Assembly (NCBI GenBank): GCA_025558095.1
Contig: JAIVFI010000020.1
Location: forward strand, 496,001 to 560,000
From: Hyaloraphidium curvatum
Lineage: Eukaryota > Monoblepharomycota > Hyaloraphidiomycetes > Hyaloraphidiales > Hyaloraphidiaceae
Reading direction: 5' to 3'
Length of the DNA stretch: 64,000 nucleotides
Shown here piece after piece: positions 20,958 through 31,546 of the stretch; the stretch's first letter is position 1, and each line of letters begins with the position of its first letter. The notes under the pieces were generated by a model that made no database searches, had not been told where the DNA came from, and worked only from the letters and a program-made list of their open reading frames with translations. Both the position numbers and the translations under genes were made by a program.

Positions 20958-21532
20958 TGCTTTCGACTGCCTGGCAAGAAGATGGAGTTGGCCGGAATGT
21001 CGTTCCGTCACGTCCTGGCGCTTGGATTTGAAGCGCTTTGTCAGCTTCGGGATCGGGGCCCCCCGTCGGAGCTCTGAGACGCCACTCGGGCGTCCCCGGA
21101 AAAGTCGCATCCTAGACATGCGAGGGCTTGAAGTGGATGCAGGTAGCTGATGCGATAATCCTCTGTCCATCTGGGGTAAATGATGACCGTCGGCGCTTGC
21201 TCCTGCCTCTACCTCCGTCACGGCACACCCCAGGACCATGCTATCGCACCTCCAGGCAATAACTGTACTCGGCAACTCGGCTACATCGCGCGGCAAGCAA
21301 GTGCAAGACTGCACCCGGGCAGCATCCGCGGCTCCCGGCCCGTTCGTTCGACCCACAGTCAGTATTCCTTCGCCCACTTCCCGGCACCCCTTGGGTCATC
21401 CCGTGCTCCAGAGAATGTCCTCGATCCGATTCGGCACATCCAACAACGTGCAGGCCCGCAAGAAGGCAGCCGCGGCGTTCGTCCGCAGCGTAAAAGCGGT
21501 CCCCGCCGCCCACCTCCCTCCACTACCCAGGT
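20958..21532. other. Intergenic region upstream of SQOR
   Basis: These 575 bp lie between two minus-strand genes. I see no conserved coding sequence. The open frames crossing it look like GC-rich chance frames. Confidence 0.4.
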
Positions 21533-21913
21533 TCACTCGATGAAGATCTGAACCTCGGCGTAGATCTGCCCCACGGTGACCAGCAAAAAGTACGCCGCCG
21601 GCAGCGTCACCAGCGCGGCGGCGGCCAGCTTCTCCGCCGCGCGGGACACCTTTGCCAGCGCCCCGGGGGCCTTCTCGCAGTCCAGGTGTGCGGCGGGGAG
21701 CACGGTCATGCAGCCGGTGTCGATCACCCGCAGGGCGTCCGTGAGAGTGTCGCGCGGGCGCGGCGGATGTGCGGCCGGCGTTGGGGGCGCGGGGGCGGGC
21801 GCGGGACTGAGGGTCGTCATGGCCGGGCCGAGCGCAACGCCGCTATCCTTCCGCTCCAGCGGCTTCGGCGTGGCCACCGGGAGCGCGGCGGGTTCGCTCT
21901 CGCCGAACGCCAT
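21533..21913 (-). CDS. Small hypothetical protein with C-terminal hydrophobic segment
   Basis: I do not recognise this family. The frame encodes 126 residues. An N-terminal half rich in Pro and Ala (with a PAPAPAPP run) is followed by DTLTDALRVIDTGCMTVLP and, near the end, a hydrophobic helix LVTLPAAYFLLVTVGQIYA before a short tail. It could be a tail-anchored or single-pass membrane protein. Support is limited to a clean frame with the local codon bias and a plausible membrane segment. The opposite strand also has a long open frame here, as is common in this GC-rich DNA. Confidence 0.35.
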   Translation of the reverse strand: MAFGESEPAALPVATPKPLERKDSGVALGPAMTTLSPAPAPAPPTPAAHPPRPRDTLTDALRVIDTGCMTVLPAAHLDCEKAPGALAKVSRAAEKLAAAALVTLPAAYFLLVTVGQIYAEVQIFIE

Positions 21914-22356
21914 CGCGGGTGCGGGGCGGGAGGGGATCTCGGGCGTGGGAGACGGGGGAAGGAGAAGCAGGTCGGGAACCGCGGGCCGACCCGGGAGCTG
22001 TCGGCAAAGCGGCCCCGCGCACAACCCCTGGCTCTCCGGGCCGATGCGAAGCGATCCCGTCCATCAGCGGCACATCGAGCTATGCAGCAGCAGTGGAAGC
22101 AACCGCGATGGTCGTCCGAGGTCGCTGGAAGCTGTTGGACCTGCTGTGGGCTGCCATCCGCCCCACCTCATCATGGCCAGCCGATCCTTCGCGGAGCTAG
22201 CTGCGGCTATCAAGATACAATGCCTAAATGAGTCTGATGTAGCTGCCGGGGCACCATCCGTCCTGTTGTTGATGGGGAGGAAGGAGGAATGGACCCTGGC
22301 TTCCCTGTCGACCCGGGGCCGTCCGAACCCGCGTCACTCTACGCGCGTGGCCCACG
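21914..22356. other. Intergenic region between divergent hypothetical gene and GPAT
   Basis: These 443 bp precede the GPAT start and the divergent small hypothetical gene. No coding or RNA feature was recognised. Confidence 0.4.
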
Positions 22357-24783
22357 ATGGCGGAGGCAGCGCGCCCCGCCGTCTCGCTGTCCTCGATTTT
22401 GGACTACGGAGATCCGAAGGGCCGTCGTTTCGACGCCTGGGTCCGCCGAAACTTCGGCGAAGATGCGGGCTTCAAGCTCATCCAGGCGTTCGCGCGCACG
22501 GTCGTCGCGAGCAACTTCTCGCAGGTCTCGATCCGCGGGCAGTACCGCGTGCCGCAGGACGGCCCGCTGGTCGTCTGCGTCGCGCCGCACGCGAACCAGT
22601 TCGTCGACCCCTTGATGGTGTTCGCGACGATGCCGCGGCCCGTGTCGTTCGTCGCCGCGCGTGTGACGTGCGACAGGCTGTGGCTGGGCAGGCTGTGTCT
22701 GCTGGCGCGCGCGATCCCGGTGCGGAGGGCGCAGGACTATCGCAAGCCGGGGCAGGGCGTGGTCTTCATGCCGGACCCCGAGAAGCCGACGCTGATACGC
22801 GGCGAGGGCTCGAAATTCACCGAGCAGCTGCAGCTCCGCGGCGGCATCGTGCTGCCCAACACGATGGTGCTGGAAATCGCAAGTGGGTTCGCAGCACTCG
22901 AAGGCGAGGCGTCATTCCCAACCGCCCTTTCATCAGACATCATCTCCGACACCGAGGTGGAGATCAAGAGCCCGCCCCCGCCCGCCGCCGCCGCCCTCCT
23001 CGACCCCGCAACAAAGACCAAGTACAAGGTCCAGCCCTACGAGAACCAGGACGCGGTCTACTCGACCGTGCACGCGCTGCTCGACGCCGGCGGCGCGCTG
23101 GGCAACTTTGTCGAGGGCGGCTCGCACGACAGGTCGTCGCTGCTGCCGTTCAAGGCCGGCGCGGCGATCATGGCGCTGGGGGCCATGGCGGCCAAGCCGG
23201 GGCTCAACGTGCGGATCCTGCCCGTGGGGCTGCACTACTTCAACCCGTGGGTCCTTGCGCGGCCGCCCGCCTCCGTGCCTGCCGGCACTCACGCCCGGGG
23301 ACAGGGACAAGTTCCGCTCCACGGCGTCCATCTCGTTCGGCGACCCCATCTCGATCCCGCAGTCCGCGGTCGAGGACTACAAGGCCGGCGGCGAGCGCAA
23401 GCGCAAGGCCGTCGCGCAGCTGCTCTCGGAGATCACCGACGCCATCAAGACCCAGACCGTCAACGCGCCCGACTACGATGCCCTGATCGTTGGTTCGCGT
23501 ACCTGCCCGCAAGTTTCAATGCTAACCTCCCGCCCACGTTTAGGCCATCCAAACCGTCCGCCGCCTCGTGACCCCGATCAACTCCGCCCTCTCCGTCGCG
23601 CAGAAGCTCGACATCACCCGCCGCATCACCTCGTACTACCTCGCGCACCAGGACAGCCCCGGCCTCAAGGCGCTCGTGGAGCGGTGCAGGGCCTACAACG
23701 ACGAGCTGCTCGCCCTGGACATCAGGGACCACCAGGTGATGAAGGCGCCCGTGGGGCTGGCGCAGACGGTGGGGCTGCTGGGGAAGAGGCTGGTGCAGCT
23801 GGTGGTCGGGACGGCGCTCGCCATTCCTGGGTGAGCCTCGCCTCCTGCTCTTTCTTGGAACTAGCTGACCACTGCGCCGGAAAGCCTCCCCCTCAACCTC
23901 CCCATCGGCATCCTCGCCTCCTTCATCGCCCGCCGCAAGGCCAAGGAGGCCCTGCGCGCGTCCACGGTCAAGATCGAGGGGCGCGACGTGGTCACCTCGT
24001 GGAAGCTTCTCGTGATCCTCGGCGTAACGCCCGTGTGGTACGGCGTCTGGGTGGGTCGCGCGCTCCGCGTCGGCGGTGGAGATCCCTGGCTGACGTCAAT
24101 CCCGCGCTGCAGCTCGCGGGGATCGACTACTACCTCATCGCGCGGCGCGGGTGGTCGCTGCTCAAGACGGCGATCGCGAACCCGTTCATATACGCGGGGC
24201 TGTGGGGGATCGGGTTCAGCAACATCTGGTTCGCGGACAACATGGTCCGGACGTTCAAGAGCCTGAGGTGGCTTCCCACTTGCCCATCCGATAGATTGCT
24301 CGCTCACCTCGTTCGCCAGGGCGATCCTCATGAGCGCCTTCAACCCCAACCGCACCCAGGCCCTCCGCAAGAAGCGCGCCGACCTCGTCGGCGATGTCAA
24401 CAAGTGGCTCGACTCGCTCCCCGCCCAGGACTCGGCGGCCCTGACCAGCGGCACCGACGGCGCGCTCATCAGCCGCGAGGACCGGGCCTACAACGAGTAC
24501 CACACCGGCAGGCTGGCCGAGGGGCGCAGGCCCAGCCTGGACATGGTGGCGTTCAGGACGAGGGCGGAGGAGGACGAGAGGGTGGCGAGGAGCGATGCGG
24601 AGCTGTTTGCTGCGAACATGGACGAGGACGACGGGGAGGATCACGAGGACGGTGGGTTTGGCCTTTGGCGGCGCGCGAATGTGGTCGATTCTGACGTGCG
24701 TGGCGCCAGTCGTCGAGGTCATCCGCCGCGGATCGATTCTGCCGCCGCCCACGCGTCCGACCACGCCCCCCTCCAAGGACTGA
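22357..24783 (+). CDS. Glycerol-3-phosphate / dihydroxyacetone-phosphate acyltransferase (fungal Gat/Sct1 type)
   Basis: It catalyses the first acylation step of glycerolipid synthesis in the ER. Introns at 23247-23304, 23489-23543, 23831-23884, 24051-24112, 24268-24319 and 24652-24709 give 695 residues. The acyltransferase domain has APHANQFVDPLMVFATM (the H-x4-D block in its Gat form), RGGIVLPNTM, and the substrate block LGNFVEGGSHDRSSLLPFKA. Downstream helices include LPLNLPIGILASFIARR, a membrane segment around SWKLLVILGVTPVWYGV, and a second near TAIANPFIYAGLWGIGF. The C-terminus has RREDRAYNEYHTG-like SREDRAYNEYHTGRLAEG and an acidic tail. Length and order match yeast Gpt2/Sct1. The stop is 125 bp from the convergent neighbour. 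Confidence 0.9.
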
Positions 24784-24908
24784 GGGACGCCGTCCCCCGA
24801 TCACGATCTGGTTCTGTGCTCTGGCTCCAAGTCATGTCATTCCGCGCATATGTAGCAGTCAGTTTTGGAATCCAAGATTGAATAAAGGCAGTGAAACATG
24901 GAAATGAA

Positions 24909-25766
24909 TCACGAAGCCGCGCGGATCAGAAACTCTGCGTAGCCCATGCTCGCCTCGGAGACAAACGCAGGTTCCCCATCGGCGCCGATGAACACCCGCT
25001 CCCGAGCCACCTGCTCGACGCACGCCAGCAGCGCCGCAAACCCGCCCGGGATCCCGCGCTCCGTGGCCCTGCCGGGGTTCGACGCCTCGAACCCGAGGGT
25101 GTAGAAGGGCCTCGGCGCGGCCGCCGACCCCGGAAACGGCATCACGAGCAGGTCCGTCAGCTCGACCTCGACGTCGATCTCGACGCCCGGCCTGCAGGCG
25201 CCGTCTTCTCGCGCGCGAAAGACCTTCATCGTCCGCGTCTTGCGGATCGTCCGCAGCTCCGCCGTGTCCTCGTCGTCGAGCAGGGGGGCAAAGTTGGGCG
25301 GGGCCTCCTCGGTCGCGCGGAGGGACCACTTCTTCCACGCCTCGAGGGTGCCCCTGGAGCCCCGCACGGTGACATTGCGGCGGGGTACCCGGGCCAGCCG
25401 TTTCAGCTCCGCCACGAACTCGCCGTCCAGGACTGGGACCTCGCTCGGCCCGCGCACCTTGATCCCAAAGTCACGATCGGTCGGGAGCAGGTAGTAATCG
25501 GTCCGGGGCGGGTCCAGCGCGGCGCCGGCCGGGGTGCTCGGTTCTTGCACCAGCTGCGCGCCGTCGCGCGGGGGCGGCGAGTCGTCCCGCAGCGATGCGA
25601 ACCACCGCGAGATGACCGGGTTGCCCGAGAGCAGGCCGGGCATGAACCATCGCAGTTCCGCGGAGGCCTTGGGGAGCTTCGGCACCGCTTGGGCCGCGGC
25701 GGGCATGACCCCGGCCAGGAGAAGCACGGCGGCCGCAGCAACGCGCGGTATCGGCCCGACGCGCAT
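24909..25766 (-). CDS. Secreted or membrane-targeted protein of unknown function, CYTH-like pattern
   Basis: Single exon, 285 residues. The start MRVGPIPRVAAAAVLLLAG with AAAQA is a good signal peptide. I cannot name the family, but the body has alternating charged strand motifs (AELRWFMPG, RTDYYLLPTDRDFGIKVRG, VTVRGSRGTLEAWKKWSL, GVEIDVEVELTDLLVMPF) with ExR/K-type pairs. This recalls CYTH/triphosphate-tunnel proteins, which place Glu, Arg and Lys on barrel strands. That reading is inference. An upstream Met at 25973 is in frame, but it would bury the signal peptide. Divergent from the kinase gene. Confidence 0.65.
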   Translation of the reverse strand: MRVGPIPRVAAAAVLLLAGVMPAAAQAVPKLPKASAELRWFMPGLLSGNPVISRWFASLRDDSPPPRDGAQLVQEPSTPAGAALDPPRTDYYLLPTDRDFGIKVRGPSEVPVLDGEFVAELKRLARVPRRNVTVRGSRGTLEAWKKWSLRATEEAPPNFAPLLDDEDTAELRTIRKTRTMKVFRAREDGACRPGVEIDVEVELTDLLVMPFPGSAAAPRPFYTLGFEASNPGRATERGIPGGFAALLACVEQVARERVFIGADGEPAFVSEASMGYAEFLIRAAS

Positions 25767-26204
25767 TTGAGGTCTTCGATGGCCGGAATATGGGGGTGAA
25801 AGACGCGTTTTGCGAGGGAAGACTCGCGAGGACGTGTTCGGGGTGAGGAGACGAAATGATCGAGGGCGTGCGACGCGTTCTACAAGAGCCTCTTCACCTC
25901 TCTGAGCTCTAGACCGCTCTTTTGTCGCCAAAATGATGGAGACGGAAGCAGGATCGCATCCTTTGTTCAGCATCGCTCTATCTTGGAGCTCTCTCCGACC
26001 TGTTCTCTTCGTCTCCCAGCGGCGAACTACGAGAAGCGACTTCGGCTATCATCCTCAGCCGTTTCAATCTCTGCAGTTCAATTGAATTTCTCTGCATGGT
26101 CGGTCGAAGGGATGCCCTTTTGGGGAACTCCGGCTTGTTGGTGCCGCGGGCCGCTCGCAATCGACGCTCCGAATCAACAGTTTCCCACGGAACTTTGGAT
26201 CGCG
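25767..26204. other. Intergenic region between divergent CYTH-like gene and kinase gene
   Basis: These 438 bp hold both promoters. No conserved coding or RNA gene was recognised. Confidence 0.4.
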
Positions 26205-28421
26205 ATGACGAGACACAAGAAGCGCGGACGCGGCGGCGGCAAGGCCGCATCGCAGAAACCGCCAGCCCAGGCGACGGAACCCGCCGCGGTGGCCGCCGTT
26301 GCGCGCGCGCCGTCCCCCTCGCCCGCCGAACCGCCCGCGGAGCAGCCGCCGGCGCAGGCCCCGCCGCCCGCCCGGCAGCTGCGAAACCGAGAGAACATTA
26401 AGCCGGCCGCCGCCTCCGCTGCCCCGGCACCTGCCAAGCCCGCGGCGCGCGCGCCAAACGAAGCGCAGACCGCGACAGCCCAGGCCCCCGCACCGGCCCA
26501 ATCGCAGGCCGACGCCGCGCTCTTCAGCCGAGTTCGCGAGCCGAACAAGGATGCGCGCAACCTCAAAGCGCCTGCCACTCCGCCGCCGCCGCTGCCGAAG
26601 AAGGTGGCGTTCGAGCTGCCTTTCGCTCCGAGCAAGTCACGCCCGCAAGAAGGAGACAATGCTGGCGAAAGCGAAGCAGAACATGCTGGTGAGGCCGAGG
26701 CCGCGGTCCCGTATAGCCCGCCCGCACACTTAGGTTGGTGGCCGCTGGCCGAGTATTTGCCTGGTGTTGAAGATTGACATTTGCCCTGTAGGTGACGACG
26801 GCACCGAGAGGGTGCTCGAGATCTTCGACGCCCTGGCTAAAGTCCAGGCGGAGATTGCTGAGCACGAGCAGGAACTAGACAAGTACGTCCAGATCCTCGG
26901 GGGGAAACGCGACGTCCTCGGGGCAGGTGCATTCAGAGCCGTCCTCAAGGGACGCTTGAAGAACCACGCAAATGCGTTGGTTGCCATTAAGGTGATACCT
27001 CCAAGCGCCGCCGAGCTAGAAAAGGGAATCGACGCTCGGAGCTTGCGCGAGGCGATGCTCTTGCACAAGTGTCGTCACAAGAACGTCGTCGAGTTGGTCG
27101 CTTCCCATTTGTCTTTGGCTTTGCGCTGACCAAAACGCACCCGGCAGGCTGAAGCTGGTTCGCTATCCGAATTCCCTCCGGCGAACCATCGATTTCTCCA
27201 ACGTCACGTCAACCGAAACCATGCACATCCTGACGTTCTACGCGAAGCCGCCGCCTTCTTTCTTTCCTCATGACTCCGACACCATCTACCTTGTTCAAGA
27301 GCTCCACGGCACCAACTTGCAAAAGTTTGCGGAAAACAAAGAGCCCACGGACGACGATATCGAGGTTGGTCTCTTGCGCCTGCGCGGCTTGTTTGCTTAC
27401 CTCTCCCAGTCTTTGCTGCGTCAACTTGCCGAGGTCCTGGACTTCCTGCATTCGAAGGGGATCATTCACCGGGACATCAAGCCCTCGTGAGCATTGTGTT
27501 GGCACGGGGATCGTCCATTCAAAGCCTAACTCTCTCTGATAAAGGAATTTTCTCGTCAAGGGACTCCACCTCAAGGTCGCCGACTTCGGCCTCTCGCGCG
27601 ACAAGCAAATTGCGAGCGAAGCGCTGTCGCACGGCGTAAGTGTCTGCCACGGGTCGTTTCCGGCGTACCTTGACCGTGTTGGCAGGTCACGACGTTGCAA
27701 CTCCGGCATCCGCAGCCTCCTTGCATGCGGTTCGAGGAAGCCGAGTGCAATTTTCGTCGATTTCATCGAGGTGAGCCACTCGCGGCTGTATCGATTCTTT
27801 TGGCTGACATGATTGCACAGAAACTCACGGCAGCGAACCCCAAGAACCGCATTTCGGCGGCGCAAGCCCTCGAGCACCCTTACCTGGGCGGAAACAAGGC
27901 CACCTCCTCCTCCGCTCCCGAACCACCTTCGCCTCCCGCTCCGATCCCCGTCCGCCTGGCTCCTATTTCTACCAAGCTTTGTGATCTCGTGACGCAGAAG
28001 TTCGGCTTTGCCAAGATGCACACTCCTTGGAGGGATAACTGCTTCTACGTCGCTCTTTGTTTCATCACCAAGGAGCTGGTGTCTTGCATCCGCGAGCGCC
28101 TCTCCGCGCTCAAGCCAGGATGCGTCTTTACGATCTGCGGAGAGGACCTTCCCGACGCTCTTTCGGGGCAGATGAAGTAAGTAACGTGGCGAGCGCGGAG
28201 CATCCGAGTTAACTCTGTGCTGCAGTGTGCAAGGAGTGACATGGCGGATTGCGTTCGGTTACTTCGCGGCGGCCATATTCTACCACTTTGGCGATCGACT
28301 TGAGAAGGTCGTTTACAAGGACGGCCACTGCGTCAGGCAGCACCGCGAGGGCAAAGTTCTGGAGGTGACGCTGAAGGCCGCTACGGCTGAGGACACGGCG
28401 CCGCTCCTGCTTGTCGAGTGA
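26205..28421 (+). CDS. Protein kinase-like protein with deleted C-lobe segment and unusual C-terminal domain
   Basis: The N-terminus (about 175 residues) is basic, then Ala/Pro-rich. The kinase part has the loop LGAGAFRAVLKG, VAIKVI, the helix-C Glu in SLREAMLLHKC, IIHRDIKPSNFLVKG and VADFGLSRD. After DFG, the activation-segment APE motif and the helix-F DxW region are absent. The frame passes quickly to FVDFIE and KLTAANPKNRISAAQALEHP (subdomain XI). Introns that close the frame are 26734-26791, 27111-27147 (37 nt, doubtful), 27365-27409 (45 nt, in frame), 27487-27544, 27636-27740 (acceptor uncertain), 27771-27820 and 28177-28225, giving 604 residues. The last 150 residues form an unrecognised domain. 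It may be a pseudokinase or a decaying gene. Confidence 0.55.
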
Positions 28422-28451
28422 CCACCATCGACTCCGACACCGAATACTCAC

Positions 28452-28874
28452 GTGATGAGCCTATCCTCCCCGACTGGGGAGATTATCGTGAGGATACCCT
28501 CGGTCCGCACAGTCAAAGCCAGATTCTTGCCCTCGACGTGCTTCGCTCGACGTGCTTCGCTCGACGTGCTTCGCTCGACGTGCTTCGCGCTGGGTCTGCC
28601 GCCCGCCTTAGAGGAGCTCGACGAGCAGGAGGTGCAGATCGGGGACCTCGAGCGCGCGGACTACTCGCGGGCCGCCGACATTTTTCGGGGCAGCTCGGCG
28701 CAGATAACGCTAGCGTTCGACCTGCCCCCGTTAAGTGACGTGTTGCCGAAAGAGCAGACGGAGCTGGCGTTCTGGAGGTTGCTTGAAGGATCGGTGGACG
28801 GGCTTCGGTTGCGATACGATCGCGCTTTGGTGGACGAGATTGCGCGATGGCAGCTGTGGGAACTGTACAGTTAG
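28452..28874 (+). pseudogene. Remnant of the local F-box-like family (C-terminal part only)
   Basis: The open frame ends in a stretch that aligns with the C-termini of the two full family members at 32722-33972 and 41808-43052. FALGLPPALEELD matches FLLGMPCTLESLD and FLLGLPPALRTLS. Further on, FRGSSAQITLAF, ELAFWRLLEGS and LRLRYD match the corresponding blocks. The zipper, F-box and central repeats are missing. The upstream end is replaced by a 4-copy 14-bp tandem repeat. I read this as a 5'-truncated relic. A short expressed protein from this frame cannot be excluded. Confidence 0.65.
28533..28588. repeat. Four perfect copies of a 14-bp tandem repeat
   Basis: The unit TCGACGTGCTTCGC is repeated four times head to tail at 28533, 28547, 28561 and 28575. 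It sits at the 5' edge of the F-box family remnant. Because 14 is not a multiple of three, each added copy shifts the frame. Confidence 0.95.
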
Positions 28875-29155
28875 CTTTGTTGAATGATTATCGCGTGCAC
28901 TTGTCGATACAGAACTGGGGAGCGAGGCTTCCAGCTACGTCATGCTACCAGACTTGCACCATAGCGCCTTGCTCCCGTCGGGACAGGGCGAGATAGAGAA
29001 GCGACGACTAATCTGGTCGTACGGGCCAACTCGTCTGCTTCGCTCGGTCTTTGCAGGTGGCCGCAGCGGAAGAACGTCGGTCGGGGTTCGGGTCGGATCA
29101 ACTGGGTCGGATCAACTGCCAATCCTGCCTCCCACATCCCCATCGCGCCATCGCT

Positions 29156-30031
29156 ATGATGCAGCCCATCTTCCGCCTCGTCGCCACGCGCCACGGCCCG
29201 CTCTCCGTCGCCGCGCTGCAGCCCAAAGCCCCCGCGCGGCCGACTTTCGTCCTCGTGCCGCCGACCTTCGTCTCCGCGCAGCAGACGTACGGCCCCCTCG
29301 CCGCGCGCCTCGCCGCCGCGCACCGCGTCGTACTCGTCGACCTGCCGGGCCACGGCGCGTGTCCCGCGTGGGAAAGCCCCCTGACGCGCACCTCAATGGA
29401 AAACCTGGCGGACGCGGTATCCGACGCGCTCGCGGACCCTTCAGTGGCGGTCGAGGGCGACGCGGTGTACGTCGGCACGAGCTGGGGCGCCAACGTCGGG
29501 CTGGACATGCTATTCCGAGCCCGCGCGGATGCCGGGGAGGGCATGATGAACTGGACGCGGTTCTTCCTCTTCTCGCTGGACCCGTACCCGATGCCTCTGC
29601 CGGCGGCGGCGTTCATGCTGTTTATGGCCAACGTGATCGGCATGACGGGGAGCTTCCCGGCGTCGGAGAGGGTAAAGATGGTTGATGCGGGGTTCACTGA
29701 GGGATGGATGCAAGGGGAGGGGAAGGAGGATGTGGAGGGGATGCGAGAGCACGCTTTGAAGGTGCCCGCGGGCGTGCTCGGGGGAGTGACGAGGGCCGTG
29801 GCATGGGGTCCGGCGGACAGGCTCGCGAGGCTGAAGAGCCTAGGCAGCAAGGTGCCGCCGGCGACGCTGGTGCTCGCGCGGTCCGACCCCTTGTTCGATG
29901 CAGAGGCGGTGAAGAGGAGGCTGGAGGCGGACGGGGTGCCGCTGGACGTGGTGCTGGTCGACGGGAAGCACGTGTGGGTGCGGGAGACGCCGGACGTGGC
30001 GGCGGAGATCATCGAGGGGCCGCTCGCATGA
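29156..30031 (+). CDS. Alpha/beta hydrolase
   Basis: Single exon, 291 residues. HRVVLVDLPGHGACPAW is the typical strand-4 and loop region, and YVGTSWGANVGLDML holds the nucleophile elbow GTSWGA (GxSxG). An acidic residue follows in LARSDPLFDAEAV and the catalytic His in VDGKHVWVRETPD, in the usual Ser-Asp-His order. The substrate is not predictable. Two adjacent Mets occur at 29156 and 29159; the longer is given. Its stop is 89 bp from the stop of the convergent secreted-protein gene. Confidence 0.82.
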   Translation: MMQPIFRLVATRHGPLSVAALQPKAPARPTFVLVPPTFVSAQQTYGPLAARLAAAHRVVLVDLPGHGACPAWESPLTRTSMENLADAVSDALADPSVAVEGDAVYVGTSWGANVGLDMLFRARADAGEGMMNWTRFFLFSLDPYPMPLPAAAFMLFMANVIGMTGSFPASERVKMVDAGFTEGWMQGEGKEDVEGMREHALKVPAGVLGGVTRAVAWGPADRLARLKSLGSKVPPATLVLARSDPLFDAEAVKRRLEADGVPLDVVLVDGKHVWVRETPDVAAEIIEGPLA

Positions 30032-30120
30032 GCTTCTTCGAGGCACCGGGATAGGTTGTGCAAGCTGAGCGCACCCATTGCATTACAGATAGTAGATAGT
30101 CTGCACTGTGAATAGTCTTG

Positions 30121-31546
30121 CTACGACCCGCACCACAGACCCTTCCTCCCCTCGGGGCACGGCTGGTTGTCCGGCTGCGGCCCGTACAGGACCACGTCCA
30201 GGCTGCTGGGGCACGTGAGCGCGTCGAACGCCGAGCAGCCCTCGAATGTCCATCTGTAGCCCGCGTTCGCGGGGTCCGCGGATGCGGGGTAGTAGCCTTG
30301 AGAGGGATCGACGAAGTAGGAGCACCTGGGTGGGAGGTGCATCAGAAAACGACGGGCAGGCAAGCCAGCGGCCGACCCACCAGAAGCCAACGGTCGGATA
30401 CCCGCACCACGCCCCCGAAGGCTGCTGTCCCGTCGCGATCTGCCCCGAGTAGCTCGCCGTCGCGTACGTGCACTGCACCTGCACGTTGACGCTCGAAGGG
30501 AAGCACCCGCCAAACACCCATGCCTGGTTCAAACCGGGCGGGTTGGGAGGGTAGTATCCGCCACCGGTGGCGGTGGTGGTGGGGAGGGAGAGGGTGGTGG
30601 TCGAAGTTGTGACGCCGAAGAGGGCCAGGGCGCGGGAGCACCAGCCGAGAGGATCGCCGTAGCCGTCGTCGCCCCATGCGGCGGCGTGGATGGGTCCGCA
30701 CTCAAAGTACGGCGTCGTGGTGTCCCCAGTCGCCGCCAGATTGTCGCAGCAGGCCTTGTCGACCCAAATACAGTCCTTGGAGTTGAAGCTCATGCACGCG
30801 GCGTTCTTCCACTCCGTCAGCTTCACAGGCGCCCACGAACCGGGGGTGTAGTGGTCCTCGAGGCACACCCACACCGATCCACCGTAGTCGGGGCCGCCCG
30901 TGGGGGCCGTGCAGACCGTCCCGGGCGGGGGCGGAGGCGGCGGAGGGGGTTTGGGGCAGCTCTGCTCGCGTATAAGTTGCTGGCGCGACGCAGGCACCGG
31001 AAAGGAACCCACCAGCGTCGTGTTCTTCAGCCCGATCGCCTTCCACGCCGCCGCGCACCACCCTCCCTCCGCCGTCCCGTTGGGCGGGCACAGCGGCCCC
31101 ACCTGCGCGACGGGCTTGCCCAGCGGGTTCAGGAACTGACAGTTCTGGTCCTGGAACCAACTGCACGCCGTCGCGTCGGGCCCGAGGCACGCCTGCGTCC
31201 CCTGGTACTGCCCCACGACGACGTACGACCCGCCGTCGTCGCACGAGGGGATGCACTGCCCGTCCGTCCACCCGGCCTGCTCCGTCCCGCAGTAGAGGCC
31301 GTTGGGCCGCGGGTCGGCGCAGGAGGTGCGGCCGTCGGGCAGGGGCGTCTCGTAGCCGCTTGCCAGCGTGCCTTGGAGGTACAGGGCGCCGAGGGCGCGG
31401 GCGCACTTGTTGGAGAGGTCGGCGTTGGTGTCGGAGCAACCAATGAACGTCCAAGTCGTGTTCGCGTCGGGCAGCGGGTCGGGAAAGGCGAGCGCGGGGA
31501 GAGCGGCGGCCGCCGAGAAGGCGAAAAGGAGCGCAAGGCGCCTCAT
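30121..31546 (-). CDS. Secreted cysteine-rich protein with repeated W-x-GC modules
   Basis: One intron (30326-30380) gives 456 residues. MRRLALLFAFSAAAALPALA is a clear signal peptide. The mature part contains at least three similar modules opening with an aromatic-Gly-Cys block (TTWTFIGCSD, QAWVFGGCFP, YRWTFEGCSA) and later GLYCGT, GAWCGY or GLWCGS near the module end. There is a proline run of nine before a further Cys-rich segment and a short Thr-rich linker. N-glycosylation sequons (NTT, NGT) are present. I do not recognise a catalytic motif. A role at the cell wall or in extracellular binding is inferred from signal peptide, cysteine pattern and linkers. Confidence 0.75.

Noticed and set aside
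28533..28588. CRISPR-like array
   Set aside because: The copies are directly adjacent without spacers, and this is a eukaryotic nuclear region.
28452..28874. Functional short gene
   Set aside because: Only the C-terminal third of a family protein is present, with a frame-shifting tandem repeat at its start. A relic is the simpler reading.
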